A DNA stretch of 55,130 bases from Paludibacteraceae bacterium (GCA_017632345.1 JAGBRL010000083.1:1-55130), one strand, 5' to 3'. Counted from the first letter of the stretch, positions 1 to 8,578 are shown. A program made the numbers and translations. Notes: generated by a model from the sequence alone, not told the origin.

Positions 1-75
1 AAAATTTACGGTGATCCCTAAAAACTATTTTTGCCTAATTTTTTTTACATCTCCACCGAAAATTTACGGTGATCC
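1..75. repeat. 17-bp direct repeat at window edge
   Basis: The 17-mer AAAATTTACGGTGATCC occurs at 1-17 and again at 59-75, so the spacing is 58 bp. The second copy sits in a near-palindromic context (CCGaaaatttaCGG). Only two copies are visible and the first starts at base 1, so a longer array could extend leftwards outside the window. No gene is seen in 1-113. Confidence 0.6.
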
Positions 76-113
76 GAAAAATGCAAATCGTGAATTATAA
101 ATTGTCAACAGAC

Positions 114-148
114 AAAAAAAGGTGCGAATCTGATTGATTCGCACCTTT
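114..148 (-). terminator. Rho-independent terminator of the tRNA operon
   Basis: On the minus strand a 13-bp perfect stem (118-130 with 136-148) with a 5-base loop is followed by a run of seven T. It lies directly downstream of the tRNA-Ser gene. Confidence 0.85.
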
Positions 149-152
149 ACTG

Positions 153-237
153 CGGAGAGAGAGGGATTCGAACCCCCGGTACCTTTCAGTACAACGGTTT
201 TCAAGACCGCCGCATTCGACCACTCTGCCATCTCTCC
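153..237 (-). tRNA. tRNA-Ser (anticodon TGA)
   Basis: Read on the minus strand, this is an 85-base cloverleaf. The acceptor stem pairs GGAGAGA with TCTCTCC, the D arm contains the usual AGAGTGGTCGAA, and the anticodon stem GCGGT/ACCGT encloses loop CTTGAAA, giving anticodon TGA. The T arm contains GGTTCGAATCC, and a long variable arm typical of serine tRNAs is present. CCA is not fully encoded. It follows tRNA-Lys by 26 bases and shares its promoter and terminator. Confidence 0.95.
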
Positions 238-263
238 AACACTACTTTCAGTGTTTATATTTT

Positions 264-338
264 GTGACCCAGCAGGGGATCGAACCCTGGACCCACAGAT
301 TAAGAGTCTGTTGCTCTACCAGCTGAGCTACTGAGTCA
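264..338 (-). tRNA. tRNA-Lys (anticodon CTT)
   Basis: On the minus strand the acceptor TGACTCA pairs with TGGGTCA (one G-T pair). The D arm AGCTCAGCTGGTAGAGC, the anticodon stem ACAGA/TCTGT with loop CTCTTAA (anticodon CTT) and a T arm with GGTTCGATCC are all present. It is the first gene of a two-tRNA operon read from the promoter at 401-431. Confidence 0.95.
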
Positions 339-400
339 TTCGCCAAACTTTCTTTTCACAAGCAACTCACTTTAGAGCAACCCTTTTCGTTTGACGTGTG

Positions 401-431
401 CAAAGGTACGCCATTTTTTTTAACCTGCAAA
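401..431 (-). promoter_or_regulatory. Bacteroidetes-type promoter of the tRNA operon
   Basis: On the minus strand a TTTG (428-431) is followed by 19 bases and TACCTTTG (401-408), matching the Bacteroidetes sigma consensus TTTG-N19-21-TAnnTTTG. It lies about 60 bases upstream of tRNA-Lys. The remaining sequence 432-675 is AT-rich and contains no convincing gene. Confidence 0.8.
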
Positions 432-675
432 TATTTTGCGGACTTTTTTTGAAAAAAATACGTTTTTTATCGTCCAACACACTTTTCACGCAACAACACA
501 ATGTTTAACAAAACTTTCTGCAACGTTTCCTGGCTATTTTTAAGGCAACTTTATAAATTACGTTTTCACAACACTTTTATTCAAAAAAAACAACGCCGCT
601 ATCTGCCTTCACAAAAAAGGCCAAAGGCACACGCCCTCAGCCCTAATCCTTCCTTCAACACAACAGAAGCCGTTT

Positions 676-1275
676 TTAGCAAGACGCTATCTTGCTCACA
701 TACTTTCCTATTATATCGAACTCTATATTGACAACAGAGCCCACCTCTATCTGCTTAAAGTTTGTATTTTCATGAGTATATGGTATAATCGCCACCGAAA
801 AACGGTCGTTCTGCGAATTGCAGACCGTAAGGCTAACCCCATTCACAGAAACAGACCCCTTCTCTACCGTCACATATCCGCGCTTAGCCATTTCGCTGTC
901 AAAATCATATTTAAACGTGAAGTACCAGCTTCCGTCCGCGCTCTTTTTCTCCACACAAACAGCAGTCTGGTCAACGTGCCCCTGAACGATATGTCCGTCC
1001 AACCTTCCGTTCATCACCATGCTGCGTTCCAGATTCACAAGAGAGCCAACCGCAAGCCCTCCAAGATTAGACTTGTCAAGCGTCTCTTTTATCGCCGTGA
1101 CAGTATAAGTGTCATCCGTTTTGCTCACCACCGTCAAGCACACGCCATTATGAGCCACGCTCTGGTCTATTTTCAACTCGTCCACAAACGGGCACTCCAT
1201 TGTTATATGCAGATTGCTCTGATCTTTATCTAAACGGACAACCTTTGCCGTCGCTTCCACTATACCTGAAAACAT
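676..1275 (-). CDS. ribE: Riboflavin synthase, alpha subunit
   Basis: This protein of 199 residues converts two molecules of 6,7-dimethyl-8-ribityllumazine to riboflavin plus a pyrimidinedione, the last step of riboflavin synthesis in the cytosol. It begins with the family signature MFSGIVEA and has two tandem lumazine-binding halves. The first contains GVCLTVV (about residue 49) and the second repeats it as GVSLTV (about 145), with GHVDQTA and DGHIVQG at the domain join. The start is the ATG at 1273-1275. The longer open frame upstream runs through the promoter and lacks family similarity. It is a lone gene on this strand, convergent with no neighbour and divergent from rpe. No FMN riboswitch motif is seen in the 34-base leader. 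Confidence 0.95.
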   Translation of the reverse strand: MFSGIVEATAKVVRLDKDQSNLHITMECPFVDELKIDQSVAHNGVCLTVVSKTDDTYTVTAIKETLDKSNLGGLAVGSLVNLERSMVMNGRLDGHIVQGHVDQTAVCVEKKSADGSWYFTFKYDFDSEMAKRGYVTVEKGSVSVNGVSLTVCNSQNDRFSVAIIPYTHENTNFKQIEVGSVVNIEFDIIGKYVSKIASC

Positions 1276-1315
1276 ATTTATAATATTATATGTGTAAACA
1301 CTTTTTTTAACTCTG

Positions 1316-1346
1316 CAAAGATATGCAAAAATAAACAAGAACACAA
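1316..1346 (-). promoter_or_regulatory. Promoter of riboflavin synthase gene
   Basis: On the minus strand TTG (1344-1346), a 20-base spacer and TATCTTTG (1316-1323) form a full Bacteroidetes promoter. Transcription would start near 1309, giving a leader of about 34 bases. Confidence 0.8.
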
Positions 1347-1455
1347 GGATTTGCACATTCCACGGGAAAATATTGACAAACATCAACAAAATCCGCAAAA
1401 TTGCAAACTCCACATTACAAAACGGCCCATTTTTATCTCTTTTCCGCCAATTTTA

Positions 1456-1486
1456 TTGCCTCTTTTTAAATTTTTAATTATCTTTG
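1456..1486 (+). promoter_or_regulatory. Promoter of rpe
   Basis: TTG (1456-1458), a 20-base spacer and TATCTTTG (1479-1486) match the Bacteroidetes consensus. It fixes the rpe start downstream at 1520, because an earlier in-frame codon at 1484 lies inside the -7 box. Confidence 0.8.
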
Positions 1487-1519
1487 CACCGAATTTACAA
1501 GACAAAAGTAGGGTATAAA

Positions 1520-2170
1520 ATGAATCACTTAATAGCACCTTCATTGCTGTCGGCCGACTTTTCAAATTTGCGAGCTGACTTTGACATGATAAACAAGAGC
1601 GAAGCTGACTGGCTTCACTTGGATATTATGGACGGTGTTTTCGTTCCTAACATATCGTTTGGAATGCCAGTGGTAGAAAGCGCGCAGAAGTATTGCGAAA
1701 AGCCCCTCGATGTACATTTGATGATAGTAGAACCCGACAAGTTCATTGACACCTTTCATAAGCTTGGAGCTCATGTGCTGAACGTTCATTACGAGGCTTG
1801 CACTCATTTGCACCGCACAATACAGCGTATCAAGCAGTTAGGGATGAAGGCAGGTGTCACGCTGAACCCTCACACGCCAGTATCGGCTTTGGAGGAGATT
1901 GTTTCAGACGTGGATTTGGTCATGCTCATGTCTGTCAATCCTGGTTTTGGAGGCCAAAAGTTCATAGAAGGTATTGTGGACAAGACTTCCAGACTGAAGG
2001 AGTTGATTGAGAAGAAGAATTCAAACGCTGTCATTGAGATTGACGGAGGCGTCAATTTCGAGACAGGCAAACGTCTTTTGGCCGCAGGTGCTGATGTTTT
2101 GGTTGCTGGCAGTTTTGTTTTCAGTTCGGAGAACCCGACAGAAACGATAGCGAAGCTCAAAAGATTGTAA
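1520..2170 (+). CDS. rpe: Ribulose-phosphate 3-epimerase
   Basis: This enzyme of 216 residues interconverts ribulose 5-phosphate and xylulose 5-phosphate in the pentose phosphate pathway. It shows the complete TIM-barrel signature set: IAPSLLSADF at the N-terminus, the metal-binding HLDIMDG (about residue 34) and DVHLMI, then VNPGFGGQKF on the phosphate-binding loop and EIDGGVN near residue 175, which carries the second catalytic Asp. The start is the ATG at 1520, 34 bases after the promoter. The comEC frame follows 57 bases later on the same strand, so the two are probably co-transcribed. Confidence 0.96.
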   Translation: MNHLIAPSLLSADFSNLRADFDMINKSEADWLHLDIMDGVFVPNISFGMPVVESAQKYCEKPLDVHLMIVEPDKFIDTFHKLGAHVLNVHYEACTHLHRTIQRIKQLGMKAGVTLNPHTPVSALEEIVSDVDLVMLMSVNPGFGGQKFIEGIVDKTSRLKELIEKKNSNAVIEIDGGVNFETGKRLLAAGADVLVAGSFVFSSENPTETIAKLKRL

Positions 2171-2226
2171 TAATAACGGTGTTGTTTTGTGCTGTTGACG
2201 ATTTTGTTTATTAACCAACTTGTTAT

Positions 2227-2925
2227 ATGAATAAAAAATTGAACTTTACTAGTTTTTTGCGAAAAATTCCGTTTGTAAGAATACTGATCCCATTCGTTTT
2301 GGGCGTTGTTGCGGAATTGTACTGGGTAGATATTGCTGTTTATCCCGTCCTTATCGTGGCCGCTGCATTGCTTTTCCTGTTGGGGCACCTCATCAGAAAG
2401 CAGGAGGAGAAATACTCTTCAAGATGGATTTCAGGTCTTAGTTACACGTTGCTGTTCATGGGCTTCGGTATGCTGTTCACTACAAGCGACAGGTTTGCGA
2501 GCGAACCGCACGAAATACTTGTTTTTTCAGACGACTGCTCGTACATTGTAGAGGTGACAGATGTTCCGCGTGAATGTGCAAACAGCATTGAATGCGTTTC
2601 TAACGTTTACGAAATCAAAGACAGTTCTGTCAGCACAAACGAAAAATCAAAAATGGCGAAAGCTGTGATTTATGTGGCTAAAGACTCCATGAGCCAGCTT
2701 ATCTCTATGGGCGACATACTGCTTATTGACAACTGCAGAATGCTAAACTCGGCTGCAGACCCTTGGGACGACATGCCATACCACAAATTGAAGGGCGGAG
2801 ATTTTAGCGTGTTTGTGCCTAAAAATCAATGGAGACTGATTGACGAATCGAAAAGCAGGAATATGTTTGAAAAAGCAGAGGCTTTCAGACGTGACATCAT
2901 ATCATTTTACAAAAAAAAAGAATAA
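2227..2925 (+). CDS. comEC: ComEC/Rec2 competence protein, N-terminal part (frameshifted)
   Basis: This frame encodes the first 232 residues of a ComEC-type inner-membrane DNA-uptake channel protein. It holds two or three N-terminal membrane segments (about residues 13-60 and 75-95), then a soluble beta-rich DUF4131-like domain with FSDDCSYIVEVTDVPREC. It stops at TAA 2923-2925 just after a run of nine A (2911-2919). The following frame continues the family sequence without loss if the ribosome or polymerase shifts by -1 at the run, or if one A is missing from the data. As it stands the gene is split. Whether it is phase-variable, recoded, broken or a sequencing error cannot be decided from one sequence. 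Confidence 0.85.
   Translation: MNKKLNFTSFLRKIPFVRILIPFVLGVVAELYWVDIAVYPVLIVAAALLFLLGHLIRKQEEKYSSRWISGLSYTLLFMGFGMLFTTSDRFASEPHEILVFSDDCSYIVEVTDVPRECANSIECVSNVYEIKDSSVSTNEKSKMAKAVIYVAKDSMSQLISMGDILLIDNCRMLNSAADPWDDMPYHKLKGGDFSVFVPKNQWRLIDESKSRNMFEKAEAFRRDIISFYKKKE
2911..2920 (+). other. A9 frameshift / slippage site inside comEC
   Basis: Nine A followed by G sit between Tyr-TAC and GAA-TAA in the upstream frame. The heptamer A-AAA-AAA is in the right phase for a -1 slip. After the slip the codons read AGA ATA AAC GAC GAC GAA, giving RINDDELAVLSALTLGDK, typical of ComEC proteins. Ten A would also restore the frame. Confidence 0.7.
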
Positions 2926-2954
2926 ACGACGACGAACTTGCCGTACTGTCGGCT

Positions 2955-4289
2955 TTGACTCTTGGCGATAAGTCTCACCTTGACAAAAATTTGAAAGGAG
3001 CTTACTCGCTTACCGGAGCAAGTCATGTTTTGGCAGTGAGCGGACTTCATGTCGGAGTTGTTTTCATATTCTCAAACTTTTTCCTTGGGCTGATATTTAT
3101 CAGAAAATTTAAGCGGTGGCGGTATCTGCCGCTGCTTTTTGTTTTGTGGGGCTACGCTTTTGTGACCGGGATGTCTCCGTCTGTAGTAAGAGCTACTATA
3201 ATGTTCTCCATGATGATTGTCGGAATGATGACAGGCCGCAAGGGTGTAACTTACAACACGATTGCCGCTTCTGCCCTTCTCATGCTCATCTACAACCCTT
3301 TATACATCACAGATATAGGCTTTCAGCTGAGTTACACCGCTGTGTTCTCAATCGTTTTGCTACAAGACAAAATATCTTCGCTGCTCAACGTGAAAAACGT
3401 GTTTCTGAAGAAAGTTTGGGACTTGACAGCGGTCTCCATCGCCGCCCAAATCGGCACGTTACCTATAACGCTTTATTACTTTCACCAACTGCCGCTGCTG
3501 TCTTGCATCGTAAGCCTTTTCGTTGTGCCGGCCGCATCTGCAGTCATCTATCTGTCTTTTCTGATGGTAATAACTGCACCAGCCGATTTCATATCAGACG
3601 CAATAGCGTTCCTGCTCAACATTGTGCTAAAAGCAATGAACGCTACCGTAAACGCATTCGAAAACATACCACACTCCACAGTGCAGAACATCTCTTTTGA
3701 AGGGACAGACCTGATACTGCTGCTAACGCTTTCCGCTTCTGTCTGCTTCTACATTAAACTCCGCAGACATAGCGCGTTAGTTCTGGCTCTATCATGCATC
3801 TTAGCGCTTGCAATATGCAACACAGGCAGATACTACAACACGGCAAACCAGCACGTAATAGCCGTCCACAATGTGCAGGGCGAGTCTGTAATCAATGTAA
3901 TTGACGGATTTCAGAACACCGTCATCAGCCAAGGCGACTGCTCTAAAGCGAAACATAAAATAAAACGTCTGCAAAACAAGCTAAAAACCGACGAGCCTGA
4001 ATACATCGCCGGGAACTCGCTGGAAATCAACGGCAAAAGGCTTTATCTCCTGAACTATAAAATTTCAGGAACCGTTACAAAAAAGCCGCTAAGGACAGAC
4101 TACCTTATTATAGGCGGAGAAACCGACATACCCTCTGGCAACATAAGCAACATCTTTGATTTCTGCGAGGTGATAATAGACAGTTCCAACTCAAAAAGAC
4201 AGATAAAACAATGGAAACAATACTTTGCGCAATACAATATTACACCATATTTCACATCTGACAAAGGCGCTTATTTCGTCAGCATATAA
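2955..4289 (+). CDS. comEC: ComEC/Rec2 competence protein, C-terminal membrane part
   Basis: This frame encodes the competence-domain half of ComEC, the channel that carries single-stranded DNA across the inner membrane during uptake. The family hallmarks are clear: LTGASHVLAVSGLHVGVV near the start, then SPSVVRATIMFSMMIVG and the motif IYNPLYITDIGFQLSYTAVF, with about eight hydrophobic helices, and a last soluble stretch of about 150 residues. It lacks the metallo-beta-lactamase domain of Firmicutes ComEC, as is common in Bacteroidetes. The nominal first codon is TTG 2955, but the family sequence is open back to 2919, directly at the A9 run. It should therefore be read as the continuation of the 2227 frame, giving a fused product of roughly 690 residues. 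Confidence 0.88.
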   Translation: MTLGDKSHLDKNLKGAYSLTGASHVLAVSGLHVGVVFIFSNFFLGLIFIRKFKRWRYLPLLFVLWGYAFVTGMSPSVVRATIMFSMMIVGMMTGRKGVTYNTIAASALLMLIYNPLYITDIGFQLSYTAVFSIVLLQDKISSLLNVKNVFLKKVWDLTAVSIAAQIGTLPITLYYFHQLPLLSCIVSLFVVPAASAVIYLSFLMVITAPADFISDAIAFLLNIVLKAMNATVNAFENIPHSTVQNISFEGTDLILLLTLSASVCFYIKLRRHSALVLALSCILALAICNTGRYYNTANQHVIAVHNVQGESVINVIDGFQNTVISQGDCSKAKHKIKRLQNKLKTDEPEYIAGNSLEINGKRLYLLNYKISGTVTKKPLRTDYLIIGGETDIPSGNISNIFDFCEVIIDSSNSKRQIKQWKQYFAQYNITPYFTSDKGAYFVSI

Positions 4290-4379
4290 AAAAATCAATT
4301 AAAATTCGGAATCAAATCGACATATTAATCACCAAATCTGGAAAAATCATTATCTTTGAGGACTTTAAAATCTTTGTTT

Positions 4380-5810
4380 ATGATCTTTTCAAAAAACTAT
4401 ATTTTTAGGTATGCGATGCTGATTGCAGTTCTATGCTGCACTGTGACGTTCTCATCATGCGAAGACGAGTCATTCACCTCAAATCCGTCTGCTAAAGTGT
4501 CATTCTCCACAGACACTGTATCTTTCGACACGGTATTCACCGCTCTGCCCTCCTCCACAAAGCGCCTAATGGTGTATAACAAGACGGGGGACAACATCAG
4601 AATAAACAAAGTGGAGCTGCGTTCTTCAACAAACTGCTTTCACGTGAATCTGAACGGGCGCAGCGGCGACTCTTTCAGCGATGTGGAAATCATGTCGGGC
4701 GACAGTCTTCACATCTTCATAAACGTGAACGTCTCGGAACTTAACAGTGACTCTCCGGTGCAGATATTGGATTCGCTTGTATTCATATACAACGGCAACA
4801 CCCAAAACGTGAAACTCTCCACCTACGGGCAAGATGTCAAGACACTCCGCAAAGCTGTGATTTCGGAGAACACCACATTCACAAGAGAACGTCCGTACCT
4901 CATATACGACACGCTCACAGTGAAAGAGGGTGTCACTTTGGAGATAGAGTCCGGCTCAAAACTTTACTTCACAAACAAAGCAACTCTCGAAGTGCACGGC
5001 ACTTTGATAGTGAAAGGTCTGAGCTCTCACCCGGTCCTGATTCAAGGCTCAAGGCTCGACTATCTGCAGCCGGAAATTCCGTACAACCGCGTGCCTAACC
5101 AATGGGGCGGAATACGCTTCTGCTCTGAAAGTTCCAACAATATCATAAGCGGAACAATTATAAAAGGTGGCAACTTCGGCATTGCTGTTGACTCTGCCGC
5201 CATAGACTCTTCGGCATACAGACTGACGATAGAAAACAGTACGATAACATGCGCAAAAAGAGGTGTTTTGAACGTGAGCAACGCCAATGTTTACGCGTAT
5301 AACACACTGTTCGCGAACGGAGGCTATACAACAATATCGCTTAACGGCGGGCTAGCCTTGTTCAACCACTGCACCATCGCGGAATACTCTGCCTCAGGAG
5401 GACGGAACAATTCCGCGCTCGGGCTGCACAGCTACAACAACGAAATTCCGTTATACGCTGAATTTAACAACTCCATAGTGTACGGAAGCTACCGCCAAGA
5501 GATAGTGACAGAAGAGAGCGACCTTGTTTCGTTCAGATTCAACCACTGTCTGCTCAAAGCGGCTCAGTCCGACTCCGCAAGCTTCGTGAATGTTATATGG
5601 AACGAAGACCCTACGTTCAAGATAGAGACATCTAAATATCTGTATGACTTCAGTGCAGATTCTCTATCGCCTATGGTGAATGCAGGAGACACGCTGATAA
5701 GGGTCAAATATCCTGATTGCCAATACGACATAAACGGCAACAGCCGAGACTCGCTGCCAGACATCGGCGCGTATGAGTTTGTCTGTCTAAACAAACATGA
5801 AGAGCCATGA
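4380..5810 (+). CDS. Lipoprotein with right-handed parallel beta-helix (choice-of-anchor Q-like)
   Basis: This protein of 476 residues is predicted to be an outer-membrane or periplasmic lipoprotein. After a hydrophobic stretch (LIAVLCCTVTFSSC) comes a lipobox Cys near residue 27. Residues 40-150 look like an all-beta domain. Residues 170-430 carry repeated short beta-coils with NNIISGTIIKGG, LTIENSTIT and NHCTIAEYS, the pattern of right-handed beta-helices. The C-terminus DINGNSRDSLPDIGAYEF is the usual end of such proteins. The enzymatic role, if any, is unknown; related folds bind or cleave polysaccharides. The start is the ATG at 4380; a -7-like TATCTTTG lies at 4351-4358. Its stop overlaps the next start (ATGA). 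Confidence 0.8.
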   Translation: MIFSKNYIFRYAMLIAVLCCTVTFSSCEDESFTSNPSAKVSFSTDTVSFDTVFTALPSSTKRLMVYNKTGDNIRINKVELRSSTNCFHVNLNGRSGDSFSDVEIMSGDSLHIFINVNVSELNSDSPVQILDSLVFIYNGNTQNVKLSTYGQDVKTLRKAVISENTTFTRERPYLIYDTLTVKEGVTLEIESGSKLYFTNKATLEVHGTLIVKGLSSHPVLIQGSRLDYLQPEIPYNRVPNQWGGIRFCSESSNNIISGTIIKGGNFGIAVDSAAIDSSAYRLTIENSTITCAKRGVLNVSNANVYAYNTLFANGGYTTISLNGGLALFNHCTIAEYSASGGRNNSALGLHSYNNEIPLYAEFNNSIVYGSYRQEIVTEESDLVSFRFNHCLLKAAQSDSASFVNVIWNEDPTFKIETSKYLYDFSADSLSPMVNAGDTLIRVKYPDCQYDINGNSRDSLPDIGAYEFVCLNKHEEP

Positions 5811-6835
5811 GAAGAGTCTCGCTGTTAATATTTATGATTTTGACTGCCGCGAACATTCTTGCGCAGCATGAGTTCCGCATAATATCGTACAATGTGGAAA
5901 ATCTTTTTGACTACGAGGATGACCCCGACACGCAAGACGAGGCTTTCACTCCGACTGGCGACTACAAATGGACGGAGAAGAAATACAAGCGCAAGCTGAA
6001 CGACGTGTCGAAGGTTCTGTCTGCCGCTGGCGAATGGACACTGCCGGCTATCATCGCGCTTTGCGAAATTGAAAACGCACGCGTCCTTGACGACCTGACA
6101 ACACAGACTCAGCTGAAAACTGCCGGCTACAAATATCTGCACCGCAACTCGCCGGACCGCAGAGGCGTGGACGTCGCTCTCCTGTATCAGCCAGACAAAT
6201 ACAAAGTGTCTGACGTAGAATTCTTAACGGTAAAACTCCCGGACGAAGAGAGGCCTACACGCGAAATCCTTTTCGCTTCAGGCGTTGTGCCGTCGGGCGA
6301 CACGCTGCACATATTCGTGAACCACTGGCCTTCGAGGTATGGCGGCGAACTTGAATCGCAGCATAAGAGAATATCCGCCGCGCAAGCCGTTCGCCAAAAA
6401 GTGGACAGCCTTTTCTTTAGAAACAGCAAGGCTAAAATAGCCATCATGGGCGATTTTAACGACTACCCCACAGACAAAAGCATTGCCGACGTTCTGAAGG
6501 CCAGCACAAATCTTGAAGACATAAAAGACAATGAACTATACAATCTGATGGCCAAGTTTGACAAGAAGCAAGGTGTGGGAACTCATAAATTCGGTGGCGA
6601 ATGGGGTGTGCTGGACCATGTCATAGTCTCCGGCTCTATGTTAGACCAACAGTCTGGCATTCACACAAGCACAGAAAAAGTGCACATCTACAAAGAGTCA
6701 TTTCTTCTGAAACCAGACAAGACCGACTTCGCTCCCAAACGGAGTTTCCTTGGCGCTTTTTACGCTTACGGATTCAGCGACCATCTCCCTGTATATTTAG
6801 ATTTAAATTTAAAACAAAACAATGAGAAACATTAA
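5807..6835 (+). CDS. Secreted endonuclease/exonuclease/phosphatase (EEP) family protein
   Basis: This protein of 342 residues has a Sec signal peptide (LLIFMILTAANILAQ, cleavage after about residue 19) and a complete EEP (DNase I-like) fold. The metal and catalytic residues are visible: Asn29 in ISYNVENLF, Glu87 in CEIEN, RGVDVALLY, His in VNHWPSRYGG, IMGDFNDYP, and the final Asp-His pair in FSDHLPVYLDL. Substrates in this family include DNA, RNA, phosphoinositides and sphingomyelin, so 'nuclease' is an inference. It overlaps the upstream lipoprotein by 4 bases and the downstream one by 14, indicating translational coupling. Confidence 0.85.
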   Translation: MRRVSLLIFMILTAANILAQHEFRIISYNVENLFDYEDDPDTQDEAFTPTGDYKWTEKKYKRKLNDVSKVLSAAGEWTLPAIIALCEIENARVLDDLTTQTQLKTAGYKYLHRNSPDRRGVDVALLYQPDKYKVSDVEFLTVKLPDEERPTREILFASGVVPSGDTLHIFVNHWPSRYGGELESQHKRISAAQAVRQKVDSLFFRNSKAKIAIMGDFNDYPTDKSIADVLKASTNLEDIKDNELYNLMAKFDKKQGVGTHKFGGEWGVLDHVIVSGSMLDQQSGIHTSTEKVHIYKESFLLKPDKTDFAPKRSFLGAFYAYGFSDHLPVYLDLNLKQNNEKH

Positions 6836-7967
6836 ACAGCTATTAGCAATATCTCTTTCTGTCGCTCTATTTTCTTGCGCAGAAGAGGAGAAACCATACG
6901 AGGTTAACAGTTCGTTAGCTCCGTACTTAGACCGATTTGTCTCTGCTGCAAAAGAGCGAGGCAAAAATTTCAACATGAGAGACGAAGGCATAATCATGGA
7001 GTTTGCCGACCTCGAAGAACCTACTATCGGGCTTTGCTACAGAACCGACCCGATAACGGTGCAGATAGATAGAGAATATTGGGAGAAGACTAGTAATTCT
7101 GCAAACAAAGAGGACCTCCGCGAGCAAGTCGTGTTTCATGAACTTGCGCACGGACTGTTAATGCGCAACCATAAAAACAACTTTCTGCCTAATACAGAAT
7201 GGGCAAGCATCATGTGCGGCGGCGAGATTCCGGACAACAGATTCGAGTCGTGCAATTTCAGCGGGTTCCGCAAAAAGTATTATCTCGACGAACTTTTCAA
7301 CGAAAAGACTCCGGCTCCCGAATGGGCTACTTCCGCAGGTCTCGACTTTGACGACAGGAAAGGTTCCCGAATAAGCTTCTTGGACTACAGTTTGAGCAAG
7401 GACTCGACAGACACGTCCATCCCGAACATGACCACTGTCATAGCCGACGGATACTGCACAATTATCTCCGAACGTGACTACGCTACCATGTACAGCATTT
7501 TTGCACGAAGCACCGCCAACTTCTACTTCGAAGCCTTCATAAATGCAGATTTCTCTTCTGAATACGCCACCACAGGCCTATGGATAGGAAACGAGAACTC
7601 TCAGGACGCGTTTATCATAAACAGTGCTAACAGAATGTATGTCTATAACACTGAAAACATTATATACTCGGCGGAAATATACACTAATAAATATTTCGAT
7701 TTGAACGGTGACAATAAAGTAGCGGTCAGATGCGAAAACAACATCATGCAAATGTATATCAACGACAAACTTGCTTACATTTCTGAACTGACAAAGCCTG
7801 AATATAATATCTTAGGTATATACGTAGGTGCGCACTCCACTGTGAAAATAAAAGAGGCGTTCATGCATAATCTGGACGAGACTAAGAGCAACGTACTTGC
7901 CAGCGACTCGTCTGCCTTGCCAATCATGAAAGCGAACAAGACTCTATTAAAGAATATTAGCAAATAA
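6822..7967 (+). CDS. Lipoprotein with zinc-metallopeptidase motif and jelly-roll-like C-terminus
   Basis: This 381-residue protein begins with a lipoprotein signal (LLAISLSVALFSC, Cys19). Around residues 105-117 it carries HELAHGLLMRNH, an HExxH zinc site with a further His seven residues on, so it is probably an exported peptidase, although the family is not recognised with certainty. Residues 185-350 (from VIADGYCTIISERDY to VGAHSTVKIKEAFM) look like an all-beta concanavalin-type domain that could bind sugar or cell wall. The gene starts 14 bases inside the EEP gene and is followed after 7 bases by a small gene, so it is part of one operon. Confidence 0.7.
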   Translation: MRNIKQLLAISLSVALFSCAEEEKPYEVNSSLAPYLDRFVSAAKERGKNFNMRDEGIIMEFADLEEPTIGLCYRTDPITVQIDREYWEKTSNSANKEDLREQVVFHELAHGLLMRNHKNNFLPNTEWASIMCGGEIPDNRFESCNFSGFRKKYYLDELFNEKTPAPEWATSAGLDFDDRKGSRISFLDYSLSKDSTDTSIPNMTTVIADGYCTIISERDYATMYSIFARSTANFYFEAFINADFSSEYATTGLWIGNENSQDAFIINSANRMYVYNTENIIYSAEIYTNKYFDLNGDNKVAVRCENNIMQMYINDKLAYISELTKPEYNILGIYVGAHSTVKIKEAFMHNLDETKSNVLASDSSALPIMKANKTLLKNISK

Positions 7968-7974
7968 TACATAT

Positions 7975-8322
7975 ATGACAAAGATTCAAGAATTTCTGAA
8001 CGGTTTGGACGAAAAAACAAAGAGCGCAATATCCAAAGACTTTATTTCTACGGAACTGCTCTACGAAACCACATATTTGATTGTGAAAAACGGACACGCG
8101 CTGCAGGAGAGCAAACCTTCTCAATGGGAAGAAAAACTTAAAACTGTGCAGCACTATCAGAGCCTAGTGGAAAAAAGGCTTGACGAAGCGGGTCTGGAGG
8201 GCAAAGAGGTGGTGGCTGACATTGCCAGCGACTATTTTGAGGACTATGTTCACTATAGAGAAGCCGAACTAAAAATATCAGACTCCGACTTCTTCAAAAT
8301 TCTGAACGACATAAACCGATAA
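7975..8322 (+). CDS. Small hypothetical protein, predicted helical
   Basis: This 115-residue soluble protein has no signal peptide, and its family is not recognised. It is acidic and rich in predicted helix (KIQEFLNGLDEKTKSAISKD and similar). It starts 7 bases after the metallopeptidase-like gene and ends just before a strong terminator, so it is the last gene of the operon that begins at rpe or at 4380. Confidence 0.7.
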   Translation: MTKIQEFLNGLDEKTKSAISKDFISTELLYETTYLIVKNGHALQESKPSQWEEKLKTVQHYQSLVEKRLDEAGLEGKEVVADIASDYFEDYVHYREAELKISDSDFFKILNDINR

Positions 8323-8327
8323 ATAAG

Positions 8328-8353
8328 GTGCGGAGCTGTTCCGCACTTTTTTT
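8328..8353 (+). terminator. Rho-independent terminator ending the rpe-comEC operon
   Basis: A 7-bp stem GTGCGGA/TCCGCAC with loop GCTGT is followed by seven T. Confidence 0.85.
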
Positions 8354-8578
8354 GTTTCAAAACTTCATAAATTCACATTTTTTAACATTTCTGCACAAAT
8401 GTCAACTACCATTATTACAGTAGTTTACAAAAAAAACGTCCGTCAAAAGAGGATTCCAGCTATACTTTATTAACTTTTATTAACACTTTTTCGCTTTTTT
8501 TCACTTTTTTTTGCAAAAACCTTTGCTTTTTCATTTTTTTTATCTAAATTGCGGAAAATCAAGTCCAACAAAGGACAA

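Noticed and set aside
1..75. CRISPR array
   Set aside because: Only two copies of a short core are visible, no cas gene is in the window, and the 181-bp array elsewhere has repeat-filled units rather than unique spacers.
134..334. 66-codon frame across the tRNA genes
   Set aside because: It overlaps two complete tRNAs on the other strand.
501..731. 76-codon frame before riboflavin synthase
   Set aside because: No family pattern or promoter, and it overlaps the end of ribE.
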